A stretch of DNA of 64,000 nucleotides from Pseudomonas farris (GTDB taxonomy: Bacteria; Pseudomonadota; Gammaproteobacteria; Pseudomonadales; Pseudomonadaceae): positions 62,001 to 126,000 of the forward strand of contig NZ_JAHSTV010000001.1 in the NCBI RefSeq assembly GCF_019145235.1. Direction: 5' to 3'. A program made the translations under genes and the position numbers. The notes under the pieces are model-generated. The model ran no database searches. It saw nothing but the letters and a program-made list of their open reading frames with translations, and was not told the origin of the DNA. Below are positions 41,213-49,152 of the stretch, in pieces (the first letter of the stretch is position 1; each line of letters opens with the position of its first letter).

Positions 41213-41502
41213 GTCGTTTTAGGACCCATTGGAAGTTGAAGTTTCAAAATACAGCGGCGCCTTGCCCTCTGTTGGCCATCCCGGCCCCGGGGCTTGCGCG
41301 GTGCGCAAATGTTGCACGATCAACCGCGGCATTACCATTGATTACTGACCCGCAGGCCGACTGTCGCTTGTAGCGCTCTGGGACAAGAGACGTGACGCAA
41401 AGTTGCGCAGGGGCGCGAGTGAATTGTCTTGGAGGCTTTGTGAAAATTTCGTTCAACGCATATCCAGAAACAAAATAAAGCCCCGCCCTTGGTAAAAACG
41501 CA
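41213..41502. other. Gap upstream of the LtaS-like gene, no gene seen
   Basis: Nearly 300 bases that should contain the promoter of the minus-strand LtaS-like gene. I see no ORF with a credible start. Confidence 0.4.
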
Positions 41503-41527
41503 AACGCCCCGATCAAATCGGGGCGTT
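41503..41527 (-). terminator. Terminator after the START-domain gene
   Basis: AACGCCCCGAT (41503-41513) and ATCGGGGCGTT (41517-41527) with a three-base loop. Read on the minus strand it is followed by TGCGTTTTTACC. Confidence 0.85.
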
Positions 41528-41558
41528 GTCCAACAGGCCATATCAAAAGAATACGCGG

Positions 41559-42161
41559 TTACTTCTCGGCGCGTTCTTTCAGGGCTTTGAGGGTATTGAA
41601 CGGCGCATCGACCACAAACTTGTTGGCCAGCCACGACGGCACGCTGCCGCCAGGTTCGGTATGGGCCTGATAAGTCACTTCGACTTGATCGCCCTTTGGC
41701 ACGAGCTTCCAGAAACCTTTGACCTGGGCGACCCGTACAAAACCTTTTTCTTCCGCAAGGTACTTGGGCTGCCCTTCCAACTCGCGGGTCAGGCTGCCAT
41801 CGGCGCCTTCAGCGGTGGTGACATGCAACACGGAGTCGCGAGGAGTGACCGGCCAAGGGGTATTGAACTGGGTGTAGGTCCAGCTCTGGTTACCTTCGTG
41901 TTTGAGCAGCTTCTGAGTCTTGCACTCGTGAATCCATGCACAGGCACCCGGCACGTCTTCCTGCAATGCACGCAGTTTGGCCATGGTGGTCTTCATGACG
42001 GTCACGCCACGGTAAGCCTTGTATTGGGAACCGGCCACTTCACTCAAGGACACCTTGATGCCCTCTTCTTCCTTGGCGGTTTTCCATTCTTCGGCCTGGG
42101 CCGTGGAGACCAGCAAAACCGTCAAACCACACAGCACAGCGATACGATGCAGCGAACCCAT
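41559..42161 (-). CDS. Exported START-domain protein
   Basis: A 200-residue protein from ATG 42161 with a signal peptide (MGSLHRIAVLCGLTVLLVST, cleaved near QAEE). The rest is a START/SRPBCC-type lipid-binding fold (VEVTYQAHTEPGGSVPSWLANKFV). It likely binds a hydrophobic ligand in the periplasm. The family is common in pseudomonads, but no function has been assigned. An upstream start at 42227 would overlap the neighbouring gene. Confidence 0.87.
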   Translation of the reverse strand: MGSLHRIAVLCGLTVLLVSTAQAEEWKTAKEEEGIKVSLSEVAGSQYKAYRGVTVMKTTMAKLRALQEDVPGACAWIHECKTQKLLKHEGNQSWTYTQFNTPWPVTPRDSVLHVTTAEGADGSLTRELEGQPKYLAEEKGFVRVAQVKGFWKLVPKGDQVEVTYQAHTEPGGSVPSWLANKFVVDAPFNTLKALKERAEK

Positions 42162-42202
42162 AGTCTTATTCCTTATTGTTGAAGTTCCGTTCGTTGAACA
42201 CA

Positions 42203-42457
42203 TCACGCGGCCGTCATTTGCTCCCACCAGCCCAGCAACTTGATCGCTTCGTCGCTGCTGCTTCCGCAGACCTCGACATCGGCTTCAAACGCCGAACACA
42301 CCGCAGGACGTTCCGGCTTGCCGAAAATGCTGCACAGGTTATAGGCAGACAGCTGTACGCAACGTTCTCCGGCGGCTTTGCCATTGGGCATTCCGGGAAT
42401 CGGCGAACTGATGGAAGGGGCAATGCAACAGGCGCCACAGCCTTCACGGCATCTCAT
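42203..42457 (-). CDS. YkgJ-type cysteine-cluster protein
   Basis: An 84-residue protein from ATG 42457 (MRCREGCGACCIAPSISSPI). Seven or more cysteines in the CxxxCGxCC, CVQL, C-S-I-F and AVCSAF pattern define the YkgJ/UPF0153 zinc- or iron-sulfur-binding family. Role unknown. It lies upstream of the START gene on the same strand, 41 bases away. Confidence 0.87.
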   Translation of the reverse strand: MRCREGCGACCIAPSISSPIPGMPNGKAAGERCVQLSAYNLCSIFGKPERPAVCSAFEADVEVCGSSSDEAIKLLGWWEQMTAA

Positions 42458-42615
42458 GACGACAAGCTCCTCGCGACAGGTAAAGGGACGTGGCACAGAG
42501 TAACGGCTAAAACGACTGTTTTAAATTACCTGAGCCCGGGTTTTTCCGCTCAAACGAACGTGACTGACCAGTCTCCGACAAAGCGTCTGGTCCGCGGGTC
42601 ACGAATGGGAGGGAT

Positions 42616-43083
42616 TTACTGCTTGAACTCGAATTCCAGCGCCGCGCCTTCAACTTCCCGACGCTCTTCATTGCGCAGTTGCAGCTGCATTTCGTTGCTG
42701 AGCAAACGACCGTTGAGCTGGAACGGGCTGCTCTTGTCACCGAACATTTGCGGCAACAGCGCATCGTGTCGGGGCAACTGTACCGTGCCGACCGGCTTCA
42801 GTTCTTCGACCATGTCCTTGGGCAAGCTCAAGTCGAGATTTGCCGAAGGGAGTTTGGTTTTCACGACTTCACTGGCCGGTTTCGACTTGGAAGCAATGGG
42901 GGAACGTTTTTTGACCGCTGTAGCTTTCTTTTTGACCGGTGTGGCCTTTTTGACCGGTGCTGCTTTTTTCGCGGTTGTGCTGGCTGACGGTTTTTCCTGA
43001 ACGGAAGCCGCCATGACGCCTTCCGGGTGACAGGTCATTAACAGGCAGATCAACAACCAGGCGGCAGAAAAAATCGGCTTCAT
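42616..43083 (-). CDS. Exported Lys/Ala-rich hypothetical protein
   Basis: A 155-residue protein with a signal peptide (MKPIFSAAWLLICLLMTC, cleaved near VMAA). Residues ~35-65 hold short Lys-Ala-Val repeats (VKKATPVKKKATAVKK). The C-terminal half (LSLPKDMVEELKPVGTVQLP onward) looks folded. I do not recognise the family; databases sometimes label relatives as IF-2-like because of the Lys-Ala repeats, which is probably compositional. Periplasmic location is likely. Confidence 0.75.
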   Translation of the reverse strand: MKPIFSAAWLLICLLMTCHPEGVMAASVQEKPSASTTAKKAAPVKKATPVKKKATAVKKRSPIASKSKPASEVVKTKLPSANLDLSLPKDMVEELKPVGTVQLPRHDALLPQMFGDKSSPFQLNGRLLSNEMQLQLRNEERREVEGAALEFEFKQ

Positions 43084-43170
43084 GGACCCAACGGCGTGAA
43101 AGGCAGAAGGCTATATGCTCGCCTGTTGAAGACGACAAGACAAGCGGCCAGTTCAGAACTGCCCAGCCGC

Positions 43171-44610
43171 TCAAAAACCGCTCGCCGTCTCCTGACAAAG
43201 TTGCGTCGCCAGCAACCCCAACGTCATCAATGCACGCTCAGCCTCACGGTTCCAGGGGATGCCACAGTTCAGGCGAATGCAGTGATTGAACTGCTCGGTA
43301 TTACTGAAAATCAGCCCCGGCGCAATGCTGATGCCCTGCTGCAACGCACGCACATGCAGTTCTTGCGTGTTGACCCGCCCCGGCAAGCTGACCCACAGAA
43401 TGAAGCCGCCGGTGGGCCGGGTCATCTGCGTGCCTTCCGGGAAGTACTGCTGCACCGCCAGCTGGAAAGCGCTGAGGTTCTTGCGGTACTCCTGACGGAT
43501 GTAGCGCAAATGCCGGTCGTAACCGCCGTTCTCCAGATAGGCGGCGATGCCCATTTGCGTGACGCTGCAGGCTGAATGGGTACTGAAGGTCTGCAAGCGC
43601 TGGATTTCCTGCTGGTACTTGCCGGCTATCATCCAGCCGATGCGCACACCGGGCGACAGGGTCTTGGAGAAGCTGGAGCAATAGATCACCCGATCCAGCC
43701 GGTCATAGGCCTTGAGCGATTTGGTGCGGCCCTGCTCGAACATCAGCTCGCCGTAAATATCGTCTTCGACGACCTGGATATCGAAATCCGAGGCCAGGCG
43801 CAGCAATTGTTTCTGCCGCTCTTCGGGCATGGTGCCGCCCAGAGGATTGCTCAGGCGCGTGGTCAGCACCAGCGCCTTGATCGACCACTGGTTGGCCGCC
43901 AGTTGCAGGGCTTCGAGGCTCATGCCGGTGGCTGGATCGCTAGGGATCTCGATGACTTTCAGCCCCAGCAAGTCGGCCAGTTGCAGCAAACCGTAATAGG
44001 TCGGCGACTCGGCCGCGATCAGATCACCCGGCCGGGTCAACACGCGCAGAGACATCTGCAACGCATCGACGCAGCCGTGGGTGATCACCACTTCCGATGG
44101 ATCGACTACCACGCCGGCATCGCGCATGCGGATCGCCACTTGCCGACGCAACGGCTCGAAACCGGGGCTGAACATGTAGCTGAACGCCCGGGGGCTATGG
44201 AAACGGGTGACTTTGGCCAGTTGCTGATGCAGCGCCCGCACCGGTAAGTAGTCGACGCTTGGTACGGCGGCGCCCAACGGGAAGACGCCTTCGCGGCGGG
44301 ATTCAACCAGAACTTGCTGAATGATGCTGCTGCGGGTGACCAGGCCAGGTCGCTCGACCCGGGCAATGTCCGGGGTTGGCGCCGTGAGCGCCGGCGTCTG
44401 GTGCACGTAGTAACCGGACTGCGGCCGGGCACGAATCAGCCCCTGATCTTCAAGGTTGGCGTAGGCCTGCAACACCGTTGCATGGCTGACGTTGAGCTGC
44501 GAGCTCATCTTGCGCACCGAAGGCACGCGCTCCCCGGGTTGATAAACACCACGGCGGATGTCTTCGGCCAGTTGCTGAGCAATACGTTGGTAGAGCAAGA
44601 GATTGGTCAT
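43171..44610 (-). CDS. MocR-type regulator (GntR HTH fused to aminotransferase)
   Basis: A 479-residue transcription factor. An N-terminal GntR winged helix (residues ~1-70, SQLNVSHATVLQAYANLE) is followed by a fold-type I PLP domain with the Schiff-base Lys316 in SSFSKTLSPGVRIGW. PLP binding suggests that a vitamin B6 or amino-acid-derived ligand is sensed. No divergent target gene adjoins it. Its upstream gap holds two 13-base direct repeats 21 bases apart, probably its own operator. The metabolite is unknown. Confidence 0.92.
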   Translation of the reverse strand: MTNLLLYQRIAQQLAEDIRRGVYQPGERVPSVRKMSSQLNVSHATVLQAYANLEDQGLIRARPQSGYYVHQTPALTAPTPDIARVERPGLVTRSSIIQQVLVESRREGVFPLGAAVPSVDYLPVRALHQQLAKVTRFHSPRAFSYMFSPGFEPLRRQVAIRMRDAGVVVDPSEVVITHGCVDALQMSLRVLTRPGDLIAAESPTYYGLLQLADLLGLKVIEIPSDPATGMSLEALQLAANQWSIKALVLTTRLSNPLGGTMPEERQKQLLRLASDFDIQVVEDDIYGELMFEQGRTKSLKAYDRLDRVIYCSSFSKTLSPGVRIGWMIAGKYQQEIQRLQTFSTHSACSVTQMGIAAYLENGGYDRHLRYIRQEYRKNLSAFQLAVQQYFPEGTQMTRPTGGFILWVSLPGRVNTQELHVRALQQGISIAPGLIFSNTEQFNHCIRLNCGIPWNREAERALMTLGLLATQLCQETASGF

Positions 44611-44656
44611 GACGCAGCACTCGATTTCACGGGCATTTTATTCTTGTGTGAAACAC

Positions 44657-44690
44657 TACCGGAACAGTTTGGAAGTGTACTGGGACAGTT
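44657..44690 (-). promoter_or_regulatory. Direct-repeat operator before the MocR gene
   Basis: TACCGGAACAGTT (44657-44669) and TACTGGGACAGTT (44678-44690) match at 11 of 13 positions and are 21 bases apart, two helical turns. Related ACTGTAC-type words lie at 44705-44714 and 44729-44738. MocR proteins commonly bind such spaced direct repeats upstream of their own or divergent genes. Confidence 0.65.
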
Positions 44691-44772
44691 GCCACAATAG
44701 TCGACCGTACAGTGCATTGTCAGCAAAAACTGTACTGTTTTTATGGAGAGTATTGCGCTGATTGGCAGGCAC

Positions 44773-44806
44773 AAAAAAACCCGGCACTGCTGACAGGCCG
44801 GGTTTT
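44773..44806 (-). terminator. Terminator of the OmpA/lipoprotein cluster
   Basis: CCCGGC (44780-44785) and GCCGGG (44797-44802), with A and T runs outside. On the minus strand the stem is followed by TTTTTTT, 16 bases or so past the OmpA-like stop codon. Confidence 0.85.
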
Positions 44807-44821
44807 CCAGTAACGCAGCCC

Positions 44822-45634
44822 TTAGCGGGCGGCGCCGAGCTGGCCTTTTTCGTCGGAGAACACAATTTCCACCCGACGGTTCTGCGCACGCCCGCGCTCG
44901 GAAGCGTTCACGTCCACCGGGTATTCATCGCCATAGCCTTCGACTTTGATGCGTTTGTCGTCGATGCCCAGGTCCATCAGCACATCCGCCACCGATTGCG
45001 CACGGTCGCGGGACAGCTTGAGATTTTCTTGTTTACCGCCAGTGCTGTCGGTATAGCCCTCGATCCGGACCACGCGCTTGGGATTGAGCTGCAAGAACTG
45101 GACGATCTTCAGCACCACGCGGTTTGCCGAGCTTTTCAATTCTGCTTCACCGGTATCGAACAGCACATCGCCCAGCGTCATCACCAGACCACGGTCGGTC
45201 TGGGTGGTCGCCAGCGCGAGGATCTGCTCTTCGAGCCACTTGCCCTGTTGCTGCACGCTGAGCAGCTTGGACTCACGCAGGGCCAATTGCAGGCGCTGAC
45301 GCTCGAGTTCGAGCTTCGCCGCGCGTTCCTCGTTGAGCACTTGATTGGTGTGTTCCCGGGCGATTTCGCTGTAGCGCTGGCTCAGGTAAGCGTAATGCAC
45401 AACGTCCGAACCGCTGCCCCAGTAGCTGGACAGACGATCGGCGCGGGCCAGGGACTCGCCGGCACGGATCACGTCTTTGGGCGCAATGCGCAGCACGTTG
45501 GAGTCTTCCTTGACCTTCTGGAAGTCGGTGCCGGCCTGCTGCAATACAGCTTCGCTGTGTTGACCGGCGCAGCCATAAAGGCTTGCACAGCCGGCCAGGA
45601 TCAAGCCGCCGATTGCTTTGGTCTTCAGGCTCAT
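44822..45634 (-). CDS. OmpA-family outer-membrane lipoprotein
   Basis: A 270-residue lipoprotein: lipobox LAGC with Cys16, a DUF4398-like coiled-coil region (residues ~25-135, EHTNQVLNEERAAKLELERQ) and a C-terminal OmpA peptidoglycan-binding domain (GDVLFDTGEAELKSSANR ... GYTDSTGG ... LSRDRAQSVADVL). It would tether the outer membrane to peptidoglycan. Its ATG overlaps the stop of the DUF4398 gene by four bases, so the two are coupled. Confidence 0.92.
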   Translation of the reverse strand: MSLKTKAIGGLILAGCASLYGCAGQHSEAVLQQAGTDFQKVKEDSNVLRIAPKDVIRAGESLARADRLSSYWGSGSDVVHYAYLSQRYSEIAREHTNQVLNEERAAKLELERQRLQLALRESKLLSVQQQGKWLEEQILALATTQTDRGLVMTLGDVLFDTGEAELKSSANRVVLKIVQFLQLNPKRVVRIEGYTDSTGGKQENLKLSRDRAQSVADVLMDLGIDDKRIKVEGYGDEYPVDVNASERGRAQNRRVEIVFSDEKGQLGAAR

Positions 45635-45987
45635 TGGGCATCTCCCAGTTGCTTGCGCAGGCGAGTGATGCGGGTATTGAGCACGTTCAACTGCTCCTCG
45701 CTCTTGAGGGTCAGAACCCGGGCTTCGGCCAGGCGCGCGTCCAGCTCGGCCTGCTCGGCCCGCATGCGCGCATTTTTGAAGGACTGGTCGGCCATGTTGC
45801 CCTGGGCACGCTTGAACTTGTCTTCAGCCAGTTTCAGCTCCGGCACTTCGTCGGCGGTAGCACCCACGGCCTTGGCTTGTTCTAGGGCCTGTTCGGTCAG
45901 GCGTATTTGTTCATTCGGCGCCGGATCGGCTGCACAACCCGCCAGAGCCAGAACGGCCAGGGCAGCGAAAAGAGGTCGAATACTCAC
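45631..45987 (-). CDS. DUF4398 lipoprotein
   Basis: A 118-residue lipoprotein with lipobox LAGC (Cys18) and a mostly coiled-coil body (residues ~35-110, AEQAELDARLAEARVLTLKS). DUF4398 proteins are short helical envelope proteins of unknown function, nearly always next to an OmpA-like lipoprotein, as here (four-base overlap). It lies nine bases after the substrate-binding protein gene. Confidence 0.88.
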   Translation of the reverse strand: MSIRPLFAALAVLALAGCAADPAPNEQIRLTEQALEQAKAVGATADEVPELKLAEDKFKRAQGNMADQSFKNARMRAEQAELDARLAEARVLTLKSEEQLNVLNTRITRLRKQLGDAQ

Positions 45988-45996
45988 TAAAAATCC

Positions 45997-46845
45997 CTAC
46001 TGTTTTGGGGTACTGACAGGTTGTGGCTGCGGTTGTGAGCGTTGCGCTTTCCAACGCTCGATATTGCGCAGGAGCGCAGCTTCTGTCAGTCCGGACGCGG
46101 GCAATTCTGTCATCTTTTTGGCCAGCTGTCCGCGCAACCAAGGATCGTTGCAGGCAGAGTTATGGGAAACCGCGAGATACAGGCCAGGTTTGTCGATGGG
46201 TTGTGGGTGAGCCATCAAGTCATCGGCCATCCCCAGCGTTTGCACCATGGCCATGCCCGAGTAGCGTCCGGCGAGGACAAACTCCACCTCGTTCAGCAGC
46301 AATTTCTGAAAGGCCTGGGTCAGATTTGGCGTACGTACCAGGGTCAATTGCTGTTCGGCAAAAGTGCCAAATGACGGGGTCACTCGAGCCTTTTCCGACA
46401 ACGCACCGGGATGGCCGCGAAGATCCTGCGCTTCGTTGTAGACCAGTAACGAGTCGTTGCGGGTCCAGACCAGGTAATCGTTTTCCAGCAGCGGTGGGTG
46501 GATATAATCCAGATTTTCCAGCTCACTGACCGTCAACGGCGCATCGGCCAGCATGTCCATGCGCCCGCTGCGCACTTCGTCCAGGGCCTGGGAGCGTTTG
46601 CCGGCGTAAAGCAGTTCGACCTTGATGCCCAACTCTCCCGCCACTTGCTGCAACAGATCAGCGCTGGCGCCAATCAGATGCTTGGGGTTTTGCGGGTCTT
46701 GCCACAGGTACGGCGGCGCGTCCGGGCTGCCGGTCACCACCAGGCGCTCGCATTTGCCCGCGGCTATGGACAGCCCCGGCAACAGCGTCAGGCTTAACCA
46801 CAAAGCCGACAAAAAAGAGCAGCCAAACCAGCGGCGCAGACTCAT
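45997..46845 (-). CDS. Periplasmic solute-binding-type protein (PBP family)
   Basis: A 282-residue protein from ATG 46845 with a signal peptide (MSLRRWFGCSFLSALWLSLT). The body has the bacterial extracellular solute-binding fold (family 3): GASADLLQQVAGELGIKVE, RSGRMDMLADAPLTVSE and YLAVSHNSAC. There is no permease or ATPase nearby, so it may feed a regulator or act as an orphan binding protein. It is the first gene of a three-gene minus-strand run with DUF4398 and OmpA-like lipoproteins. Confidence 0.85.
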   Translation of the reverse strand: MSLRRWFGCSFLSALWLSLTLLPGLSIAAGKCERLVVTGSPDAPPYLWQDPQNPKHLIGASADLLQQVAGELGIKVELLYAGKRSQALDEVRSGRMDMLADAPLTVSELENLDYIHPPLLENDYLVWTRNDSLLVYNEAQDLRGHPGALSEKARVTPSFGTFAEQQLTLVRTPNLTQAFQKLLLNEVEFVLAGRYSGMAMVQTLGMADDLMAHPQPIDKPGLYLAVSHNSACNDPWLRGQLAKKMTELPASGLTEAALLRNIERWKAQRSQPQPQPVSTPKQ

Positions 46846-46874
46846 GGCAACACTCTCCCCACCCAAATCCGGAA

Positions 46875-46904
46875 CAAAAAAAAGCCCGACCAAAAGGTCG
46901 GGCT
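46875..46904 (-). terminator. etfA terminator
   Basis: AGCCCGACC (46883-46891), AAAA loop, GGTCGGGCT (46896-46904), preceded on the plus strand by an A run that reads as a T run after the stem on the minus strand. Confidence 0.92.
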
Positions 46905-46926
46905 CTTTATAAGTCAAGCCGCCGGA

Positions 46927-47856
46927 TTAGACCAGCTTCTCGAACTCGGGGATAGCTTCGAACAGGTCTGCCACCAGGCCATAATCGGCCACCTGGAAGA
47001 TCGGCGCTTCTTCGTCCTTGTTGATCGCAACGATCACTTTGGAGTCTTTCATGCCGGCCAGGTGCTGGATCGCGCCGGAAATACCGACGGCGATGTACAG
47101 CTGTGGAGCAACGATCTTGCCGGTCTGACCGACCTGCATGTCGTTGGGTACAAAACCTGCATCGACCGCGGCACGGGAAGCACCGACGGCAGCGCCCAGC
47201 TTGTCGGCCAGGGCGTACAGGTGTTTGAAGTTGTCGCCGTTCTGCATGCCGCGACCGCCGGAAACGACGATTTTGGCAGCGGTCAGTTCCGGACGATCGG
47301 ACTTGGCCAGTTCTTCACCGACGAAGCTCGAAGTGCCAGCATCGTGAGCAGCCGCAACTGCTTCAACGGCAGCCGAACCACCTTCAGCAGCAACCGGGTC
47401 GAAACCGGTGGCACGCACGGTGATCACTTTGACCGCAGCGTTGGACTGTACGGTAGCAATGGCGTTACCGGCGTAGATCGGGCGCTTGAAGGTGTCAGCG
47501 CTTTCGACCGAGATAATCTCGGAGATCTGGTCAACGTCCAGGGTCGCAGCAACGCGCGGCAGGATGTTCTTGCCGTTCGAAGTCGCGGCAGCCAGGATGT
47601 GGCTGTAAGCCTTGCCCAGTTCTGCAACCAGCGGAGCAACGTTCTCCGGCAGTTGATGAGCGTAAGCAGCGTTGTCGGCCAGCAGCACTTTGGCCACGCC
47701 AGCGATTTTCGCAGCGGCTTCAGCCACGGCGCCAGCGCCCAGACCTGCAACCAGAACGTGGATATCACCACCAATCTTGGCAGCAGCAGCCACAGTGTTC
47801 AGCGTGGCCGGGGCCAGTACTTTGTTGTCGTGTTCAGCAATAACCAAGATAGTCAT
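46927..47856 (-). CDS. etfA: Electron transfer flavoprotein alpha subunit
   Basis: FAD-binding subunit of ETF, which collects electrons from acyl-CoA and other dehydrogenases. Length 309 residues. The C-terminal FAD region is complete: [20 protein letters not shown], then [16 protein letters not shown] and [12 protein letters not shown]. It follows etfB on the same strand with adjacent codons, and the pair is divergent from ETF-QO. Confidence 0.98.
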   Translation of the reverse strand: MTILVIAEHDNKVLAPATLNTVAAAAKIGGDIHVLVAGLGAGAVAEAAAKIAGVAKVLLADNAAYAHQLPENVAPLVAELGKAYSHILAAATSNGKNILPRVAATLDVDQISEIISVESADTFKRPIYAGNAIATVQSNAAVKVITVRATGFDPVAAEGGSAAVEAVAAAHDAGTSSFVGEELAKSDRPELTAAKIVVSGGRGMQNGDNFKHLYALADKLGAAVGASRAAVDAGFVPNDMQVGQTGKIVAPQLYIAVGISGAIQHLAGMKDSKVIVAINKDEEAPIFQVADYGLVADLFEAIPEFEKLV

Positions 47857-48606
47857 TTAGATTACCTTCGCTTCGTTTTTCAGTTTCTCGACCAGTTCAG
47901 CCACCGACTTGACCTTGATACCCGCGCTGCGTGCAGCCGGCGCTTCGACTTTCAGGGTCTTGTTGGTGGAGGCGGTGGAAACGCCCAAAGCGTCCGGAGT
48001 CAGCACTTCGAGAGGCTTCTTCTTGGCTTTCATGATGTTTGGCAGAGACGCGTAGCGCGGCTCGTTCAAACGCAGATCGGTGGTGACGATGGCCGGCAGT
48101 TTCAGGGAAACTGTCTGCGCGCCGCCGTCGATTTCACGGGTCACGGCAACGCTGTCGCCGGACACTTCGACTTTCGAAGCGAAGGTGCCCTGACCGTAGC
48201 CGCTCAATGCAGCGAGCATCTGGCCAGTCTGGTTGTTGTCGCTGTCGATGGCTTGTTTGCCGAGGATCACCAGCTGAGGCTGTTCCTTGTCGACAACAGC
48301 TTTCAACAACTTGGCAACCGCCAGGGAAGTCAGATCTTCAGCGGATTCGACGAGGATGGCGCGGTCGGCACCCAGAGCCAGCGCGGTGCGCAGTTGCTCT
48401 TGAGCGGTGGACGGGCCGATGGAGACGACGACGATTTCAGTCGCAACGCCTTTCTCTTTCAGACGTACGGCTTCTTCCACTGCGATTTCGCAGAACGGGT
48501 TCATCGACATCTTGACGTTAGCGAGGTCGACGCCGGAATTGTCCGCCTTGACACGAACCTTGACGTTGTAATCCACAACGCGTTTGACAGCTACAAGAAC
48601 CTTCAT
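47857..48606 (-). CDS. etfB: Electron transfer flavoprotein beta subunit
   Basis: Partner of EtfA, 249 residues, carrying the AMP site ([17 protein letters not shown] segment [13 protein letters not shown]) and the ETF-beta signature near [20 protein letters not shown]. It starts the etfBA operon. It is separated from the divergent ETF-QO gene by a 546-base control region. Confidence 0.98.
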   Translation of the reverse strand: MKVLVAVKRVVDYNVKVRVKADNSGVDLANVKMSMNPFCEIAVEEAVRLKEKGVATEIVVVSIGPSTAQEQLRTALALGADRAILVESAEDLTSLAVAKLLKAVVDKEQPQLVILGKQAIDSDNNQTGQMLAALSGYGQGTFASKVEVSGDSVAVTREIDGGAQTVSLKLPAIVTTDLRLNEPRYASLPNIMKAKKKPLEVLTPDALGVSTASTNKTLKVEAPAARSAGIKVKSVAELVEKLKNEAKVI

Positions 48607-48680
48607 GGATTCCTCGTTACTCTCCGGTGAAAAGAAAGTCGCCTAGGCGAACCTGGCGGTTGATGCTCATCGGCGCAAGG

Positions 48681-48848
48681 GCACCTCTAAAAACGCTGGC
48701 AGGTGTATCGAGTGAACGTTGCTCACGAGGCTGATAACCGTTCGTCAGTGGTGACCAACGAGTCATTCATTATCGCGGCGTGTAAACTGCGCGCCAAACC
48801 TGCGCTGCGCATCACCTTATACTGCCATCGCCCTGTCTTTAGAGGTGC
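48681..48848. repeat. 11-base inverted repeat flanking 146 bases
   Basis: GCACCTCTAAA (48681-48691) recurs inverted as TTTAGAGGTGC (48838-48848). The matches extend imperfectly beyond both ends. No target-site duplication is visible and the interior has no transposase. It could be a small non-autonomous element or a pair of operator half-sites. Confidence 0.5.
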
Positions 48849-48896
48849 TCTTGAAACCACCAGTCAGCCTACGGCGAGCGCAAAACCGCCCGTATC

Positions 48897-48922
48897 TTGA
48901 CCGGAACACCTATTCCGGTCAA
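48897..48922. promoter_or_regulatory. Perfect 10-base inverted repeat in the etf control region
   Basis: TTGACCGGAA (48897-48906), six-base spacer CACCTA, TTCCGGTCAA (48913-48922). No T run follows on either strand, so an operator is more likely than a terminator. The binding protein is unknown. Confidence 0.5.
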
Positions 48923-48982
48923 TACGGCAAAATGGCCAGTCATAAGCCGCGTGACTTTGATTTCTCTGGCTTTGAGCCAATT

Positions 48983-48996
48983 CAAACAAACGTTTG
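48983..48996. promoter_or_regulatory. PsrA-type operator
   Basis: CAAAC-AAAC-GTTTG fits the PsrA fatty-acid-responsive repressor motif (CAAAC-N2-4-GTTTG), and within it ACAAACGTTTGT (48986-48997) is a perfect 12-base palindrome. It abuts the -35 box of the ETF-QO promoter. PsrA is known to control beta-oxidation genes in Pseudomonas. Confidence 0.7.
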
Positions 48997-48998
48997 TA

Positions 48999-49027
48999 TT
49001 GGACGCTAGGAGTGGTGTAGATATAAT
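48999..49027 (+). promoter_or_regulatory. Sigma-70 promoter of ETF-QO
   Basis: TTGGAC (48999-49004) and TATAAT (49022-49027) are separated by exactly 17 bases. Transcription should start near 49034, giving a leader of about 120 bases. The PsrA-type palindrome touches the -35, so binding would block polymerase. Confidence 0.75.
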
Positions 49028-49030
49028 GCG

Positions 49031-49096
49031 CCACCTAGAGAGAAAGGTGGGTCATCCATTGTCCCTTCCGGCAGTTGCCGGAGAAAATAATGGATG
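49031..49096 (+). promoter_or_regulatory. Structured 5' leader of ETF-QO
   Basis: Two stems follow the predicted start: CCACCT/AGGTGG (49031-49050), then CATCCATT (49053-49060) with AATGGATG (49089-49096) enclosing TCCGGC-AGTT-GCCGGA (49067-49082). It is not any riboswitch class that I recognise. Confidence 0.5.
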
Positions 49097-49131
49097 CAAC
49101 GCCAAACCTCCAATTAGAAAAAAACTGTTGA
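49090..49131 (+). CDS. Possible 13-codon leader peptide
   Basis: ATG 49090 opens MDATPNLQLEKNC and stops at TGA (49129-49131), 21 bases before the ETF-QO GTG. GGAG lies six bases ahead of the ATG, within the hairpin described for 49053-49096. It may be chance; there is no codon-usage evidence in so short a frame. Confidence 0.3.
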   Translation: MDATPNLQLEKNC

Positions 49132-49152
49132 GCCTTGAGTAGGAGATAGCCT

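Larger units (their letters stand above)
48607..49152. other. etfBA / ETF-QO divergent control region
   Basis: A 546-base gap with no supportable long ORF. It contains a long-range inverted repeat, a short perfect inverted repeat, a PsrA-type palindrome, a sigma-70 promoter and a folded leader, each listed separately. The etfB promoter itself is not obvious. Confidence 0.6.

Noticed and set aside
39107..41239. Long plus-strand open frame of about 710 codons
   Set aside because: Antisense to the LtaS-like gene, with His/Gln-rich composition typical of shadow frames.
47062..48630. Plus-strand open frame of about 520 codons
   Set aside because: Antisense to etfA and etfB, which are unambiguous.
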